Below, one piece after another: positions 55,735 to 63,754 of a stretch of DNA of 64,000 nt. This stretch comes from Lysobacter sp. (GTDB taxonomy: Bacteria; Pseudomonadota; Gammaproteobacteria; Xanthomonadales; Xanthomonadaceae). How positions within the stretch are numbered: position 1 is the stretch's first letter; each line of letters opens with the position of its first letter. The DNA lies in the NCBI GenBank assembly GCA_019634715.1, contig JAHCAU010000007.1, forward strand, positions 62,001 through 126,000, given 5' to 3'. Under the pieces are notes generated by a model. It was not told the origin of the DNA, searched no databases, and was given only the letters and a program-made list of their open reading frames with translations. The position numbers were made by a program, and so were the translations under genes.

Positions 55735-55873
55735 CGGAGCTTCGCCATGCGGCGAAGGTCTCGCTCACAGCCGCAGGACCTGGGCCTGATGGCTGCCGCC
55801 GGACCGGAGCCGGACCGGGGGTCCGGGCTCGTAATGACGGCCGCGACGTCTGGGAGCTACTCCCCTTCTGGGG
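55735..55873 (-). ncRNA. yybP-ykoY manganese riboswitch in front of alx
   Basis: On the minus strand the leader reads GGGGAGTAGCTCCCAGACGT, later GTCATTACG, and near the end TGTGAGCGAGACCTTCGCC followed by GGCGAAG. These are the conserved blocks of the yybP-ykoY aptamer (two stacked stems with GGGGAGUAG and GAGCGAGACCUU). The last hairpin CTTCGCC/GGCGAAG holds an ATG (55746-55748) in its loop. The class binds Mn2+ and turns on exporter genes. Confidence 0.93.
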
Positions 55874-55879
55874 ACGGAG

Positions 55880-55908
55880 ATTGTTTTTCAAGGGCTTGGC
55901 TGCGTCAA
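55880..55908 (-). promoter_or_regulatory. Sigma70 promoter of the riboswitch-alx transcript
   Basis: On the minus strand, TTGACG (55903-55908), 17-base spacer, AACAAT (55880-55885). Transcription would begin about 55873, just ahead of the aptamer. The sequence is part of a palindrome AAGGGCTTG/CAAGCCCTT (55890-55898/55906-55914). Confidence 0.7.
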
Positions 55909-55914
55909 GCCCTT

Positions 55915-55920
55915 TATAAT
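55915..55920 (+). promoter_or_regulatory. -10 element of rlmI, close to the start codon
   Basis: Consensus TATAAT, with seven bases before the rlmI ATG at 55928. If used, the transcript would start at or next to the ATG, giving a leaderless mRNA. No good -35 at 16-18 bases is visible. It is divergent from, and nearly overlaps, the alx promoter. Confidence 0.45.
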
Positions 55921-55927
55921 ATGTGGG

Positions 55928-57112
55928 ATGAACACTCCGCTGCCCCAGATCCGCCTCAAGAACCCCTGGACCTCCCGCCATCCCTGGATATTCCAGAAGC
56001 TGGTCGACAAGCCCGTCCAGCGGCCCAAGCCCGGCAGCATCGTCGACGTGGTCGGCCCGGACGGGGTCTGGACCGGGCGCGGCTTCTATAACGGCCACTC
56101 GCGGATCGCGATCCGCATCCTCGAACGCGACCCGGACGTGGCGGTCGACCAGGACTGGTTCTCGGCGAAGATCGCCGAGGCCGTGCGCCTGCGCCGCGAG
56201 GTGCTGAAGCTGGACGAGGTCTCCGATGCCTGGCGCGTGGTGCACAGCGAGGGCGACGGCCTCAGCGGCCTGGTGGTGGATCGTTACGGCGACCTGCTGG
56301 TGGTCGAATACTTCAGCGCCGGGATGTTCCGCCATCGCGAGTGGATCTATGCGGCGCTGCGCGAACAGTTCCCGGGCTGCCGCTTCCACGCCTTCGCCGA
56401 CGAGCACGTGCAGAAGCAGGAAAGCTTCGATTTCCGCGGCAGCGAACCCGCCGCACCGTCGATCATCACCGAATACGGCATCAGGTTCCGCGCCGATCCG
56501 GCCGGGGCGCACAAGACCGGCTTCTTCGCCGACCAGCGCGACAACCGCGAGTGGCTATCGCGCCAGTGCGCCGGCAAGCGCGTGCTCGACCTGTGCTGCA
56601 ACACCGGCGGCTTCGGCGTGTACGCCGCGGCGCGCGGCGCTACCGAGGTGGTCGGCATCGACATCGACGAAGCGGTGATCGAGATCGCCAAGGGCAACGT
56701 CAAGCTCAACATGCCGTTCGACAGCGGCGTGCGCCCGCGCTTCGTGCAGGCCGACATCTTCCCGTGGCTGCGCGATGCGGCGAACGCCGGCGAGCAGTAC
56801 GACGTGGTGATCCTCGACCCGGCGAAGATGACGCGCGACCGCGAGCAGGTGATCCCGGCGCTGAAGAAATACCTCGACATGAACAAGCTGGCGATGGGCG
56901 TGGTCAAGCCCGGCGGCCTGTTCGCGACGTTCTCCTGCACCGGCCTGGTCAGCGAGGAGCAGTTCCTCGACATGCTGCGTCGCGCCGCGTTCTACGCCGG
57001 CCGCACCGTGCAGGTGCTGAAGGTCGCCGGCGCCGGCGCCGACCACCCGTGGCTGACCGACGTGCAGGAAAGCCGCTACCTGAAGGCGGCGTTCTGTCGC
57101 GTGGTGGATTGA
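55928..57112 (+). CDS. rlmI: 23S rRNA (cytosine1962-C5)-methyltransferase RlmI-like
   Basis: A 394-residue protein: N-terminal PUA domain (LKNPWTSRHPWIFQKLVDKP), central EEHEE domain (LSGLVVDRYGDLLVVEYFSAG) and a Rossmann methyltransferase with motif I VLDLCCNTGGFGVYAA, AHKTGFFADQRDNR and motif IV VILDPAKMTRD; a later catalytic cysteine is in FATFSCTGLVSEEQF. This is the RlmI family order. It uses SAM to methylate 23S rRNA. Confidence 0.92.
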   Translation: MNTPLPQIRLKNPWTSRHPWIFQKLVDKPVQRPKPGSIVDVVGPDGVWTGRGFYNGHSRIAIRILERDPDVAVDQDWFSAKIAEAVRLRREVLKLDEVSDAWRVVHSEGDGLSGLVVDRYGDLLVVEYFSAGMFRHREWIYAALREQFPGCRFHAFADEHVQKQESFDFRGSEPAAPSIITEYGIRFRADPAGAHKTGFFADQRDNREWLSRQCAGKRVLDLCCNTGGFGVYAAARGATEVVGIDIDEAVIEIAKGNVKLNMPFDSGVRPRFVQADIFPWLRDAANAGEQYDVVILDPAKMTRDREQVIPALKKYLDMNKLAMGVVKPGGLFATFSCTGLVSEEQFLDMLRRAAFYAGRTVQVLKVAGAGADHPWLTDVQESRYLKAAFCRVVD

Positions 57113-57124
57113 CCCGGGGATCGC

Positions 57125-57144
57125 ATCGCAGGCACGCCTGCGAT
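57125..57144. terminator. Hairpin after rlmI
   Basis: Perfect 9-bp inverted repeat ATCGCAGGC, AC, GCCTGCGAT, 12 bases after the rlmI stop. No T-run. The rest of 57113-57372 contains no gene. Confidence 0.45.
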
Positions 57145-57337
57145 ATCGGGTCCGCATCGAGGCCCGGCCGCTCCCCACCGAGCACCGCGTCCGTGCGCTG
57201 CGCCTTTCAAGCGGCTGCGGATCTCGCCGTGTCTGGCCTTCGACGGAATGTTTGCGCGTAGAGACTCTGTGTCGGCCGGCATGTCGTCGCCGGGCCTCCG
57301 ACTGGGCCGCCCCGGACGCACGGCAACGTGCGAGGGG

Positions 57338-57353
57338 GGATGGGCGCCCATCC
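57338..57353. promoter_or_regulatory. 16-bp perfect palindrome before the secreted protein gene
   Basis: GGATGGGCGCCCATCC, 19 bases upstream of ATG 57373. It could be an operator or a leader hairpin that masks translation; no regulator can be named. Confidence 0.4.
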
Positions 57354-57372
57354 ATGGACACAGGAGAACGTC

Positions 57373-58683
57373 ATGTTCAAGACCATCCCCGGGCTGCTGC
57401 TGGCGGCCCTGCTGTGGTGCTGCGCATCGCATGCGCACGCCGATCCGGTCGGCGTCTACGGCTCGCGCACGCCGACCGTCGCCTTCGACCCGGCCGCCGA
57501 TCGCGGTCTCGTCGTGTACGAACAAGGAGGCAGGATCTACGGGAAGTTCATCGATGCCGATGGCCGCAGCGTCGTCGGCAGCGAGTTCCTGGTCTTTCCG
57601 CTGGTGGTGTCGAGCACGCTGAAGTACCGCGATCCCGCGATCGTGTTCAAGCGGCCCGAGAACCGGTTCTACATCGCTGCGCGGCAGAGTTATCCCTCGC
57701 GTTACAACTTTCCGGACGGCCCCGTGGTGTTCGACACCGCGGACGGCATCGCAGTGACTGCGCTGGACGCCGCGGGTGCGCGCCTGGCGACGCGCACGCT
57801 GTATACGCCCGGTTTCACGCGCAACCCCTTCATTGTGGACGCGGAGGCGCGCCCGGCACTGGCGGTCGACGACCATGTCGACACCACCTGCTGCGTGGCG
57901 GTCGCCTGGGAGGATCCGCGGGTGCCCGATCGCATCGTGCTCATGCGGCTGGCGCCGAGCCTCGGCCTGTTCGACCCCGAGCCGCAGCGCATCGCCACGC
58001 CTGCAGGGCTGGTCGGCGGGATTTCCGCGACCTACGAGCGTGCACGTGACCGGTTCGCATTCGCCTACGATGGTTGCGCATCGGCCGGTCGTGCCTGCAA
58101 TGGCTACGTCACCGGCATCGGTGCGCTCGCCCCGCCATCGCCGGTGCATCTGATGTTGCCGAAACCCCCGAACGCTACCCAGGATCCGACCGGCCCCGTG
58201 ATCGCCTTCCTGCCGGGTCCTGCGCGCTACGTGCTGGCCTGGCAATGGCGCACGTTCGCCACGGCGACCGTACCCGCGCGCAGCGGTACGGCATTCGCGG
58301 TCGCGACCCCGGCCACCGGCGGTGCATTGAGTCCGGGAGCGCCGAACTTCGATCTGGGCGCGACCATCGTGCCGTGCGCGCACTGTCTCTACGCCACGCC
58401 GAAGGCGCGTGCGGTGGTCGTGCCCATCGGCACGAGTTCGCGGGCCATGATCGTCGCCCCCAGCGGCTTCGCGGGACGGACTGATCAGTTCCTGGCCGGA
58501 TATACCGTCGACAGCGCGACCCGCGCGGTATTGGCCGGCCGACGCTTTTCCACGGATGCGGCCTACATCGGCCGGGGTGGCGCCGCGTATTCGCCCTCGG
58601 GACGCATCGTGGCGACATGGCAACAGGACGTGCTGTCCGGCGGCATGGATGCCGGTGTCTGGGCCGCCGCCACCTTTCCGTGA
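57373..58683 (+). CDS. Secreted hypothetical protein, 436 aa
   Basis: Unrecognised. It has a signal peptide (FKTIPGLLLAALLWCCASHAHA) and a mature region of repeated beta-type segments (PTVAFDPAADRGLVVYEQGG, RYVLAWQWRTFATATV, FLAGYTVDSATRAVLAGRRF) that resembles the blades of a propeller of 'I..v..dG' type. Several cysteine pairs (DTTCCVAVAW, GCASAGRAC, VPCAHC) suggest disulfides. AGGAGA lies 6 bases before ATG 57373. Function unknown. Confidence 0.65.
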   Translation: MFKTIPGLLLAALLWCCASHAHADPVGVYGSRTPTVAFDPAADRGLVVYEQGGRIYGKFIDADGRSVVGSEFLVFPLVVSSTLKYRDPAIVFKRPENRFYIAARQSYPSRYNFPDGPVVFDTADGIAVTALDAAGARLATRTLYTPGFTRNPFIVDAEARPALAVDDHVDTTCCVAVAWEDPRVPDRIVLMRLAPSLGLFDPEPQRIATPAGLVGGISATYERARDRFAFAYDGCASAGRACNGYVTGIGALAPPSPVHLMLPKPPNATQDPTGPVIAFLPGPARYVLAWQWRTFATATVPARSGTAFAVATPATGGALSPGAPNFDLGATIVPCAHCLYATPKARAVVVPIGTSSRAMIVAPSGFAGRTDQFLAGYTVDSATRAVLAGRRFSTDAAYIGRGGAAYSPSGRIVATWQQDVLSGGMDAGVWAAATFP

Positions 58684-58700
58684 TCCTGTCGCTGCATCGT

Positions 58701-58725
58701 GTTGCGCCGGCGTCGTCGGCGCAAC
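58701..58725. terminator. Hairpin between the secreted protein gene and rmuC
   Basis: GTTGCGCCG, seven-base loop, CGGCGCAAC, 17 bases after the stop. No T-run. Confidence 0.5.
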
Positions 58726-58755
58726 ATTCACCGGGGACGGGGCTACACTGCATGC

Positions 58756-60129
58756 ATGTCTGATTCCGTCCTGCTCGTCGTCCTGCTCGCCGCGGTCGCG
58801 ATCGTCCTCGTCCTGCTCGTCGTCCTGCTGCTGCGCCGGCCCGATGCCGCGCTGGACCGCCTGCGCGGGCGCATCGAGGACGCGCTGCGCGAGGAGCAGC
58901 GCGCGGGGCGCGGCGAACTGCGCCAGCAGCTCGACAGCCTGGGCGCGAATCAGGGTCAGCGCATCGATGCCTTCGGCCGCAGCCTGGGCGACCTCACCGC
59001 GCGCACCGATGCGCGCCTCGACGACTTGCGGGTCGCGCTCAACGACGATGCGCACAAGGCCCGCCTGGAACTGGCGACGCGCCAGCAGCAGTTCGCCGAC
59101 GCCCTGGTCACGCAATTGCGCGAGCTGAGCGATCGCAACGAGCAGCGCCTGGGCGAATTGCGCACCACGCTGGAGCAGAAGCTGCGCGAGCTGCAGACCG
59201 GCAACGAGGCCAAGCTCGAACAGATGCGCGCGACCGTGGACGAGAAGCTGCAGTCGACGCTGGAAACGCGGCTGGGCGAATCGTTCCGGCTGGTGTCGGA
59301 ACGGCTGGAGCAGGTGCAGCGCGGGCTGGGCGAGATGCAGCAGCTCGCGGCCGGCGTCGGCGACCTCAAGCGCGTGCTGACCAACGTGAAGACCCGTGGC
59401 ATCTACGGCGAAGTGCAGCTCGCCGCCCTGCTCGAACAGGTGCTGACGATCGAGCAGTACGAGCAGAACGTGGCCACCGTGCCGGGCAGCAGCGAACGCG
59501 TGGAGTTCGTGGTGCGCCTGCCGGGTGCCGAAGCCGGGCAGGCGGTGCGCCTGCCGATCGACGCCAAGTTCCCGCGCGAGGATTACGAACGCCTGCTCGA
59601 CGCGCAGGATCGCGCCGACGCGGTGGCGGTGGCCGAGGCCGCGCAGGCGCTGGAGCGGCAGATCAAGGTCGAGGCCAAGCGCATCCGCGACAAGTACCTC
59701 GCGCCACCGCACACCACCGATTTCGCACTCCTGTTCCTGCCGACCGAGGGCCTGTACGCCGAAGTGCTGCGACGTCCCGGCCTGTTCGAAGTGCTGCAGC
59801 GCGACTACCGCGTCACCCTGGTCGGTCCGACCACGCTGCTGGCGCTGCTCAACAGCCTGCAGATGGGCTTCCGCACGCTGGCCATCGAACAGCGCTCGGG
59901 CGAAGTGCGCCAGCTGCTGGGCGCGGTGAAGACCGAGTTCGGCAAGTTCGCGGGCGTGCTCGAGAAGGCGCACAAGCAGCTGGATACGGTGCAGAGCAGC
60001 ATCCGTGACGCCGGGGTGCGCACGCGCGCGATCGAACGCCAGCTGCGCAAGGTCGAGGAACTGCCCGCCGACGAGGCCCGCAGGCTGCTCGGGGACGCTG
60101 CGGGCGAGGACGAACCGGTCGAGGATTGA
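58756..60129 (+). CDS. rmuC: DNA recombination protein RmuC
   Basis: A 457-residue RmuC: one N-terminal helix (LLVVLLAAVAIVLVLLVVLLL), a long coiled coil (LRQQLDSLGANQ to EQVQRGLGEMQ) and the RmuC nuclease-like domain with VLTNVKTRGIYGEVQLAALLEQ, LPIDAKFPREDYERLL and FALLFLPTEGLYAEVL. RmuC limits sequence inversions at short inverted repeats, of interest in a genome so rich in palindromes. Exact biochemical action is unknown. Confidence 0.93.
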   Translation: MSDSVLLVVLLAAVAIVLVLLVVLLLRRPDAALDRLRGRIEDALREEQRAGRGELRQQLDSLGANQGQRIDAFGRSLGDLTARTDARLDDLRVALNDDAHKARLELATRQQQFADALVTQLRELSDRNEQRLGELRTTLEQKLRELQTGNEAKLEQMRATVDEKLQSTLETRLGESFRLVSERLEQVQRGLGEMQQLAAGVGDLKRVLTNVKTRGIYGEVQLAALLEQVLTIEQYEQNVATVPGSSERVEFVVRLPGAEAGQAVRLPIDAKFPREDYERLLDAQDRADAVAVAEAAQALERQIKVEAKRIRDKYLAPPHTTDFALLFLPTEGLYAEVLRRPGLFEVLQRDYRVTLVGPTTLLALLNSLQMGFRTLAIEQRSGEVRQLLGAVKTEFGKFAGVLEKAHKQLDTVQSSIRDAGVRTRAIERQLRKVEELPADEARRLLGDAAGEDEPVED

Positions 60130-60191
60130 GTTCCGTGGGCGGTGGCATGGGTGCACCCGCCTTGCCGAAAACATCGATCACGGTGGACAGC

Positions 60192-60219
60192 AGGTCCCTC
60201 GCATGCGCTCGGGATGACA
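60192..60219. repeat. Dispersed repeat unit (AGGTCCCTCGC type)
   Basis: AGGTCCCTCGCATGCGCTCG followed by GGATGACA, a third member of the unit also seen at 22329 and 49114. It fills part of the rmuC-mlaA gap. Confidence 0.75.
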
Positions 60220-60240
60220 TGCTTTTCCCGACTCCCGCCC

Positions 60241-61314
60241 TCAGGGCGTACCCGGCAGCCCCGGCATCGCGTTGACCGGCACGGTGGGCTCGTCTTCGAG
60301 CTCCTGCAGGTAGTCGGGGAGTTCGGCGGTATCGCCATTGGCCCGGTCGCCGTGGATCTGGTACTGGCGGCGCTGCAGCCAGGCGTCGCGGACGAGCGCG
60401 TAGTCGTCGGCGGCGCCTTCGCGGAGGCTGTCGGTCGCCATCAGCTGGGTCCGCAGATCGACCAGTTGCAGGCCCTGCAGGCCGATGCGGGTGGCGTCGT
60501 CGCCGACGCGACGCGTGGGCGACAACGGGGCGTCGCCGAGCATGCCGAGGGTGTCGCGCACGGTACGCGGGCCGAACAGCGGCAGTTCGACATAGCGCGA
60601 GCGTTTCCAGCCCCAGGTACCGAGGGTCTGGCCGAAGTCCTCGCTGCGGTTGGGGATCTTCGCGGCAGTGGCCGGATCGAACACGCCGGCCAGGCCGAGG
60701 GTGCTGTTCATCAGGAAGCGCCCCAGCGACAGCCCGGCCTGCTTCGGCTTGCCCTGCAGCAGGGCATTGAGGGCACTGACCGGCTGGCCGAGGTTGTTGA
60801 AGAAGTTGCTGACGCCCAGGCGCACCGGGCGCGGCACCACCTTCACGTAGGTCCGCGCCAGCGGCTTGGCGACACGGCGGTCCACGGCGTTGTTGAAGCG
60901 ATGGACCTGCCGGTTGTACTTCTCCCAGGGGTCGTAGCTCTGCGGTGCCACCACCGGCGCCGGGAGGGTGGGGTCGGCCACGGGGTCGTAGTCCTGCCCG
61001 GCGAAGCCGTTGCCGTAGAGGGTGGCGAAGTCGTGCTCGGCCTGGGTCGGTGTCTGCGCGGGATCCAGGGCGGCAGCCTGCGCGGGGTCCGCTGCGGACG
61101 CATCCGGGGTGGCGGCTGCGGTCGACGCCGATGCGTCGGTCCCGGTCATGCCGGCCTCCGGCTGCGGTGCGGCGGCATCGGCCACCGTTTCGGCGTCGGC
61201 CGATGCGGTGTCGACCGCCAACGGCGCAGGCGGCGCTTCGCTGGTCGCGGCCTGGTGGGCGCAGCCGCTGGTCAGCAGGAGGACGAGGCCGAGCGAAGCG
61301 AGGCGTGGGTTCAT
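60241..61314 (-). CDS. mlaA: MlaA/VacJ phospholipid-transport lipoprotein
   Basis: A 357-residue outer-membrane lipoprotein that removes phospholipids from the outer leaflet and hands them to MlaC. The lipobox is LLLTSGC. A long Ala/Asp/Pro-rich segment of about 100 residues precedes the MlaA domain, which starts near SYDPWEKYNRQVHRFNNAVD and contains RLGVSNFFNNLGQPV, FLMNSTLGLAGVFDPA and ELPLFGPRTVRDTLG. It is about 100 residues longer than E. coli MlaA because of this spacer. It is the last gene of the mla operon. Confidence 0.93.
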   Translation of the reverse strand: MNPRLASLGLVLLLTSGCAHQAATSEAPPAPLAVDTASADAETVADAAAPQPEAGMTGTDASASTAAATPDASAADPAQAAALDPAQTPTQAEHDFATLYGNGFAGQDYDPVADPTLPAPVVAPQSYDPWEKYNRQVHRFNNAVDRRVAKPLARTYVKVVPRPVRLGVSNFFNNLGQPVSALNALLQGKPKQAGLSLGRFLMNSTLGLAGVFDPATAAKIPNRSEDFGQTLGTWGWKRSRYVELPLFGPRTVRDTLGMLGDAPLSPTRRVGDDATRIGLQGLQLVDLRTQLMATDSLREGAADDYALVRDAWLQRRQYQIHGDRANGDTAELPDYLQELEDEPTVPVNAMPGLPGTP

Positions 61315-61342
61315 GGCGGCAGTGTACGAGGTGTCGGCAGGA

Positions 61343-61660
61343 TCAGTCCCGCACGAAGGCCAGGCCGTGGCCCAGTCGGTAGGCTTCGCGCAGCTCGGCG
61401 AAGCCCTCGGGTGCGCCGGTGTCGACACCGCGCAGCTCGGCGCCGTCGCAGCGCGCCGCGAGCAGGGACACCAGCGCAAGGCCGGCGCTGTCGATCCGGT
61501 CGACGCCCGACAGGTCGAGCGTGCGGATGTCGGGGGCGCGGATGCCGTCGACCGTGCCGGGCAACGCGCGCCACAGCGTCGCGACGTGGTCGCGCAGCAG
61601 GGCGCCGCCGAAGCGGAGGGTGTCGCCGTCGCGGACGACGCTGGCGGCTGCGGGGGCCAT
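61343..61660 (-). CDS. mlaB: STAS-domain protein MlaB
   Basis: A 105-residue single STAS domain (DTLRFGGALLRDHVATLW, LDLSGVDRIDSAGLALVSLL). MlaB binds the MlaF ATPase and is required for MlaFEDB complex activity. Start overlaps the mlaC stop by one base (TGATG). Confidence 0.9.
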   Translation of the reverse strand: MAPAAASVVRDGDTLRFGGALLRDHVATLWRALPGTVDGIRAPDIRTLDLSGVDRIDSAGLALVSLLAARCDGAELRGVDTGAPEGFAELREAYRLGHGLAFVRD

Positions 61661-62358
61661 CACTGGCCCGCGTCGGCCTTGAGCTGGCCGTTGCGCAGTT
61701 CCGTGGCGACCTGGCGGATCGTCTTGCGCTGCAGCTCGGCGTCGAACTGGCTGCGGAAGGTCTGCACGTAGGACACGCCTTCGACCATCACGTCGAACAC
61801 CTTCCACTGCGTGCCGGTCTTGCGCATCAGGTAGTCCACCGGGATCGGCTCGCCGGCCTGGCGCAGGAACTCGCTGGAGACCTTGACCCCGAAATTGCGC
61901 TCCAGCGCCTTTTCCGATTTCACGCGGACCCGCAGCTGGGTATTGAAGTCGAGCAGGGACGAGCCGTAACGCGCCATGAGGTTGTCGGCCAGGGCGTCGG
62001 CGAACAGCTTCACGTCCTCGTCCGAGGCGCCGCGCGCGTGCCGGCCCAGCACCAGGCGGGCGGCGTAATCGCGGTCGAACATCGCATTGAATTCGGTGCT
62101 GATGAAATCGCGCAGCGCGCCGCGGTTCTTCTGGAATTCGCCGCGACGCTTTTCCAGCGTGCTCAGCACGCGCTGGCTGTTGTTGAGCACGAGCTGGCTG
62201 GGCGAACCCTGCATCATCGCCGAGGCCGAGGCCGGACGTGCGGGGGCGGCGGCGTTCTGGGCGGCAGTCTGGGCGAGCGCGGGAACGGCCGTGGCCAGGG
62301 CGACGACGGCGAGAACGGGCAGGAGGCGGGTCTTCATGGGGGTCATGATGGGGGTCAT
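61660..62358 (-). CDS. mlaC: Periplasmic phospholipid shuttle MlaC
   Basis: A 232-residue MlaC: signal peptide (PVLAVVALATAVPALAQ), then the lipid-binding fold with DFISTEFNAMFDRDYAARLVLG, VKSEKALERNFGVKVSSEF and QWKVFDVMVEGVSYVQTFRSQF. It moves phospholipids between MlaA and MlaFEDB. ATG 62358 overlaps the mlaD stop (ATGA); two more in-frame ATGs at 62346 and 62337 exist in a short ATGACCCCC repeat, and 62337 gives the most standard signal peptide. Confidence 0.93.
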   Translation of the reverse strand: MTPIMTPMKTRLLPVLAVVALATAVPALAQTAAQNAAAPARPASASAMMQGSPSQLVLNNSQRVLSTLEKRRGEFQKNRGALRDFISTEFNAMFDRDYAARLVLGRHARGASDEDVKLFADALADNLMARYGSSLLDFNTQLRVRVKSEKALERNFGVKVSSEFLRQAGEPIPVDYLMRKTGTQWKVFDVMVEGVSYVQTFRSQFDAELQRKTIRQVATELRNGQLKADAGQ

Positions 62359-62888
62359 GGAGTCGAAGGGGCGTCGGTGGGGACATCGGTGGGAGAGCCG
62401 GCCGGGTCGGCGGGGGGCGTGGGCGACGATCCGGTGCCGCCGAAGATGTACTTGCCGGCCATCTGGATCAGGTCGACCGCCGGTGCGGTGAAGACGATCT
62501 CCTCGCCCGGTTCGAGTCCCTGCGGGTCGCCGCCGGGCTGCAGGCCGACGTAGCTCTCGCCGAGCAGGCCGCCGGTGAGGATGCTGGCCGAAGTGTCGAT
62601 CGGCAGGTCCTTGTAGCGGCTGTCGATGTCGAGCACGACCACGGCGTCGAGCTTCTGCGGGTCCAGGTCGATCGAGGCGACCTTGCCGATCGTCACGCCG
62701 CCGATCTTCACCGGCGCCATCGGCCGCAGCTGGCCGAGGTTGGTGAAGCGGGCCTTGAGCGGATAGGTGTCCTGGCTGAAGCCGAAGCGGCCGTTGGTGG
62801 ACGCGATCGCCAGCACCAGCAGCGAGGCCAGGGCGAGGAGGAGGAACGCGCCGACGGCGAATTCGAGACGGGGACCACGGGTACTCAT
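62355..62888 (-). CDS. mlaD: MCE-domain lipid transporter MlaD
   Basis: A 177-residue MlaD: a membrane helix (FAVGAFLLLALASLLVLAI) and one MCE domain (LKARFTNLGQLRPMAPVKIGG, ILTGGLLGESYVGLQPG), with the MCE loop region and a Pro-rich acidic tail. Hexamers of MlaD form the periplasmic ring of the transporter. Confidence 0.94.
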   Translation of the reverse strand: MSTRGPRLEFAVGAFLLLALASLLVLAIASTNGRFGFSQDTYPLKARFTNLGQLRPMAPVKIGGVTIGKVASIDLDPQKLDAVVVLDIDSRYKDLPIDTSASILTGGLLGESYVGLQPGGDPQGLEPGEEIVFTAPAVDLIQMAGKYIFGGTGSSPTPPADPAGSPTDVPTDAPSTP

Positions 62889-63004
62889 GACGGGTTACCT
62901 GGAAGAGCGTTGGACCACGGGTTGGCGCGGAGGAACGCGGATGAAGCACACATCGATGAACATGCGTTCTCCGCGGCCATCCGCGTTGATCCGTGGCGAA
63001 AAAT
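62889..63004. repeat. Repeat block between mlaE and mlaD
   Basis: A 116-base spacer in an otherwise tightly packed operon. Read on the minus strand it contains CGGATCAACGCGGATGGCCG and GCGTTCCTCCGCG, sequences of a kind that is widespread between genes in many bacteria. Translated in the frame of minus-strand shadows it gives PRINADGRG. It may affect the ratio of MlaE to MlaD. Confidence 0.5.
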
Positions 63005-63754
63005 TCATCTGAACAGGAAGGCGGACAGCACGAAATTGAACATCAGCACCAGCAGCGAGGCGTTGACCACGGCGCGGGTGGTGGCGACCGAGGTGCCTTC
63101 GATGGTCGGCTCGGCGTGGTAGCCCACGTACGAGGCGACCAGCGCGGCGGTGCCGCCGAACACGGCCGACTTCAGGAACGCCGACAGGAAGTCCTCGCGG
63201 AAATCCACGGCATCCTTCATGACCTGCCAGTAGCTGCCGTTCTCGATGCCGAGCACCTGCACCGCCTGGAACCAGCTGGCGGCGATCGCCAGGCTGCAGA
63301 AGAACGCGGTGAGCAGCGGCATGCTCAGCACCGCCGCCCAGAAGCGTGGCGCCACGGCCTTGCCGACCGGGTCGATGCCCATCAGGCCGAGCGCGGTGAT
63401 CTGGTCGGTGGCGCGCATCAGGCCCAGTTCGGCGGCGATCGAGCTGCCGGCGCGGCCGACGAACAGCAGCGCGGTCAGCACCGGCGCCAGTTCGCGGTAC
63501 AGGCCGATGCCCACCGCCGCGCTGACCTGGCCGGTCGCGCCGTAGGTGACCAGCACGCGGTAACCCAGCAGGGTCACCGACAGGCCGACGAAGGCGCCAC
63601 CGACGGCGATGATCGGCAGCGAACGCGCGCCGATCTTGTAGACCTCGCGCACCAGTTCGCGCCAGAAGTCTCCAGTGGGCCTGCTGGCGCGGAAGACCGA
63701 CAGCGAGAACAGCCCGGCCTTGCCCAGTCCGCGGATCGTCTGTGCCAGCGCCAT
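63005..63754 (-). CDS. mlaE: ABC permease MlaE
   Basis: A 249-residue MlaE permease with five or six helices. Hallmarks are ALLFVGRAGSSIAAELGLM, RATDQITALGLMGIDPV and the C-terminal VGYHAEPTIEGTSVATTRAVV. ATG 63754 overlaps the mlaF stop; GTG 63757 immediately before it is an alternative. Confidence 0.95.
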   Translation of the reverse strand: MALAQTIRGLGKAGLFSLSVFRASRPTGDFWRELVREVYKIGARSLPIIAVGGAFVGLSVTLLGYRVLVTYGATGQVSAAVGIGLYRELAPVLTALLFVGRAGSSIAAELGLMRATDQITALGLMGIDPVGKAVAPRFWAAVLSMPLLTAFFCSLAIAASWFQAVQVLGIENGSYWQVMKDAVDFREDFLSAFLKSAVFGGTAALVASYVGYHAEPTIEGTSVATTRAVVNASLLVLMFNFVLSAFLFR

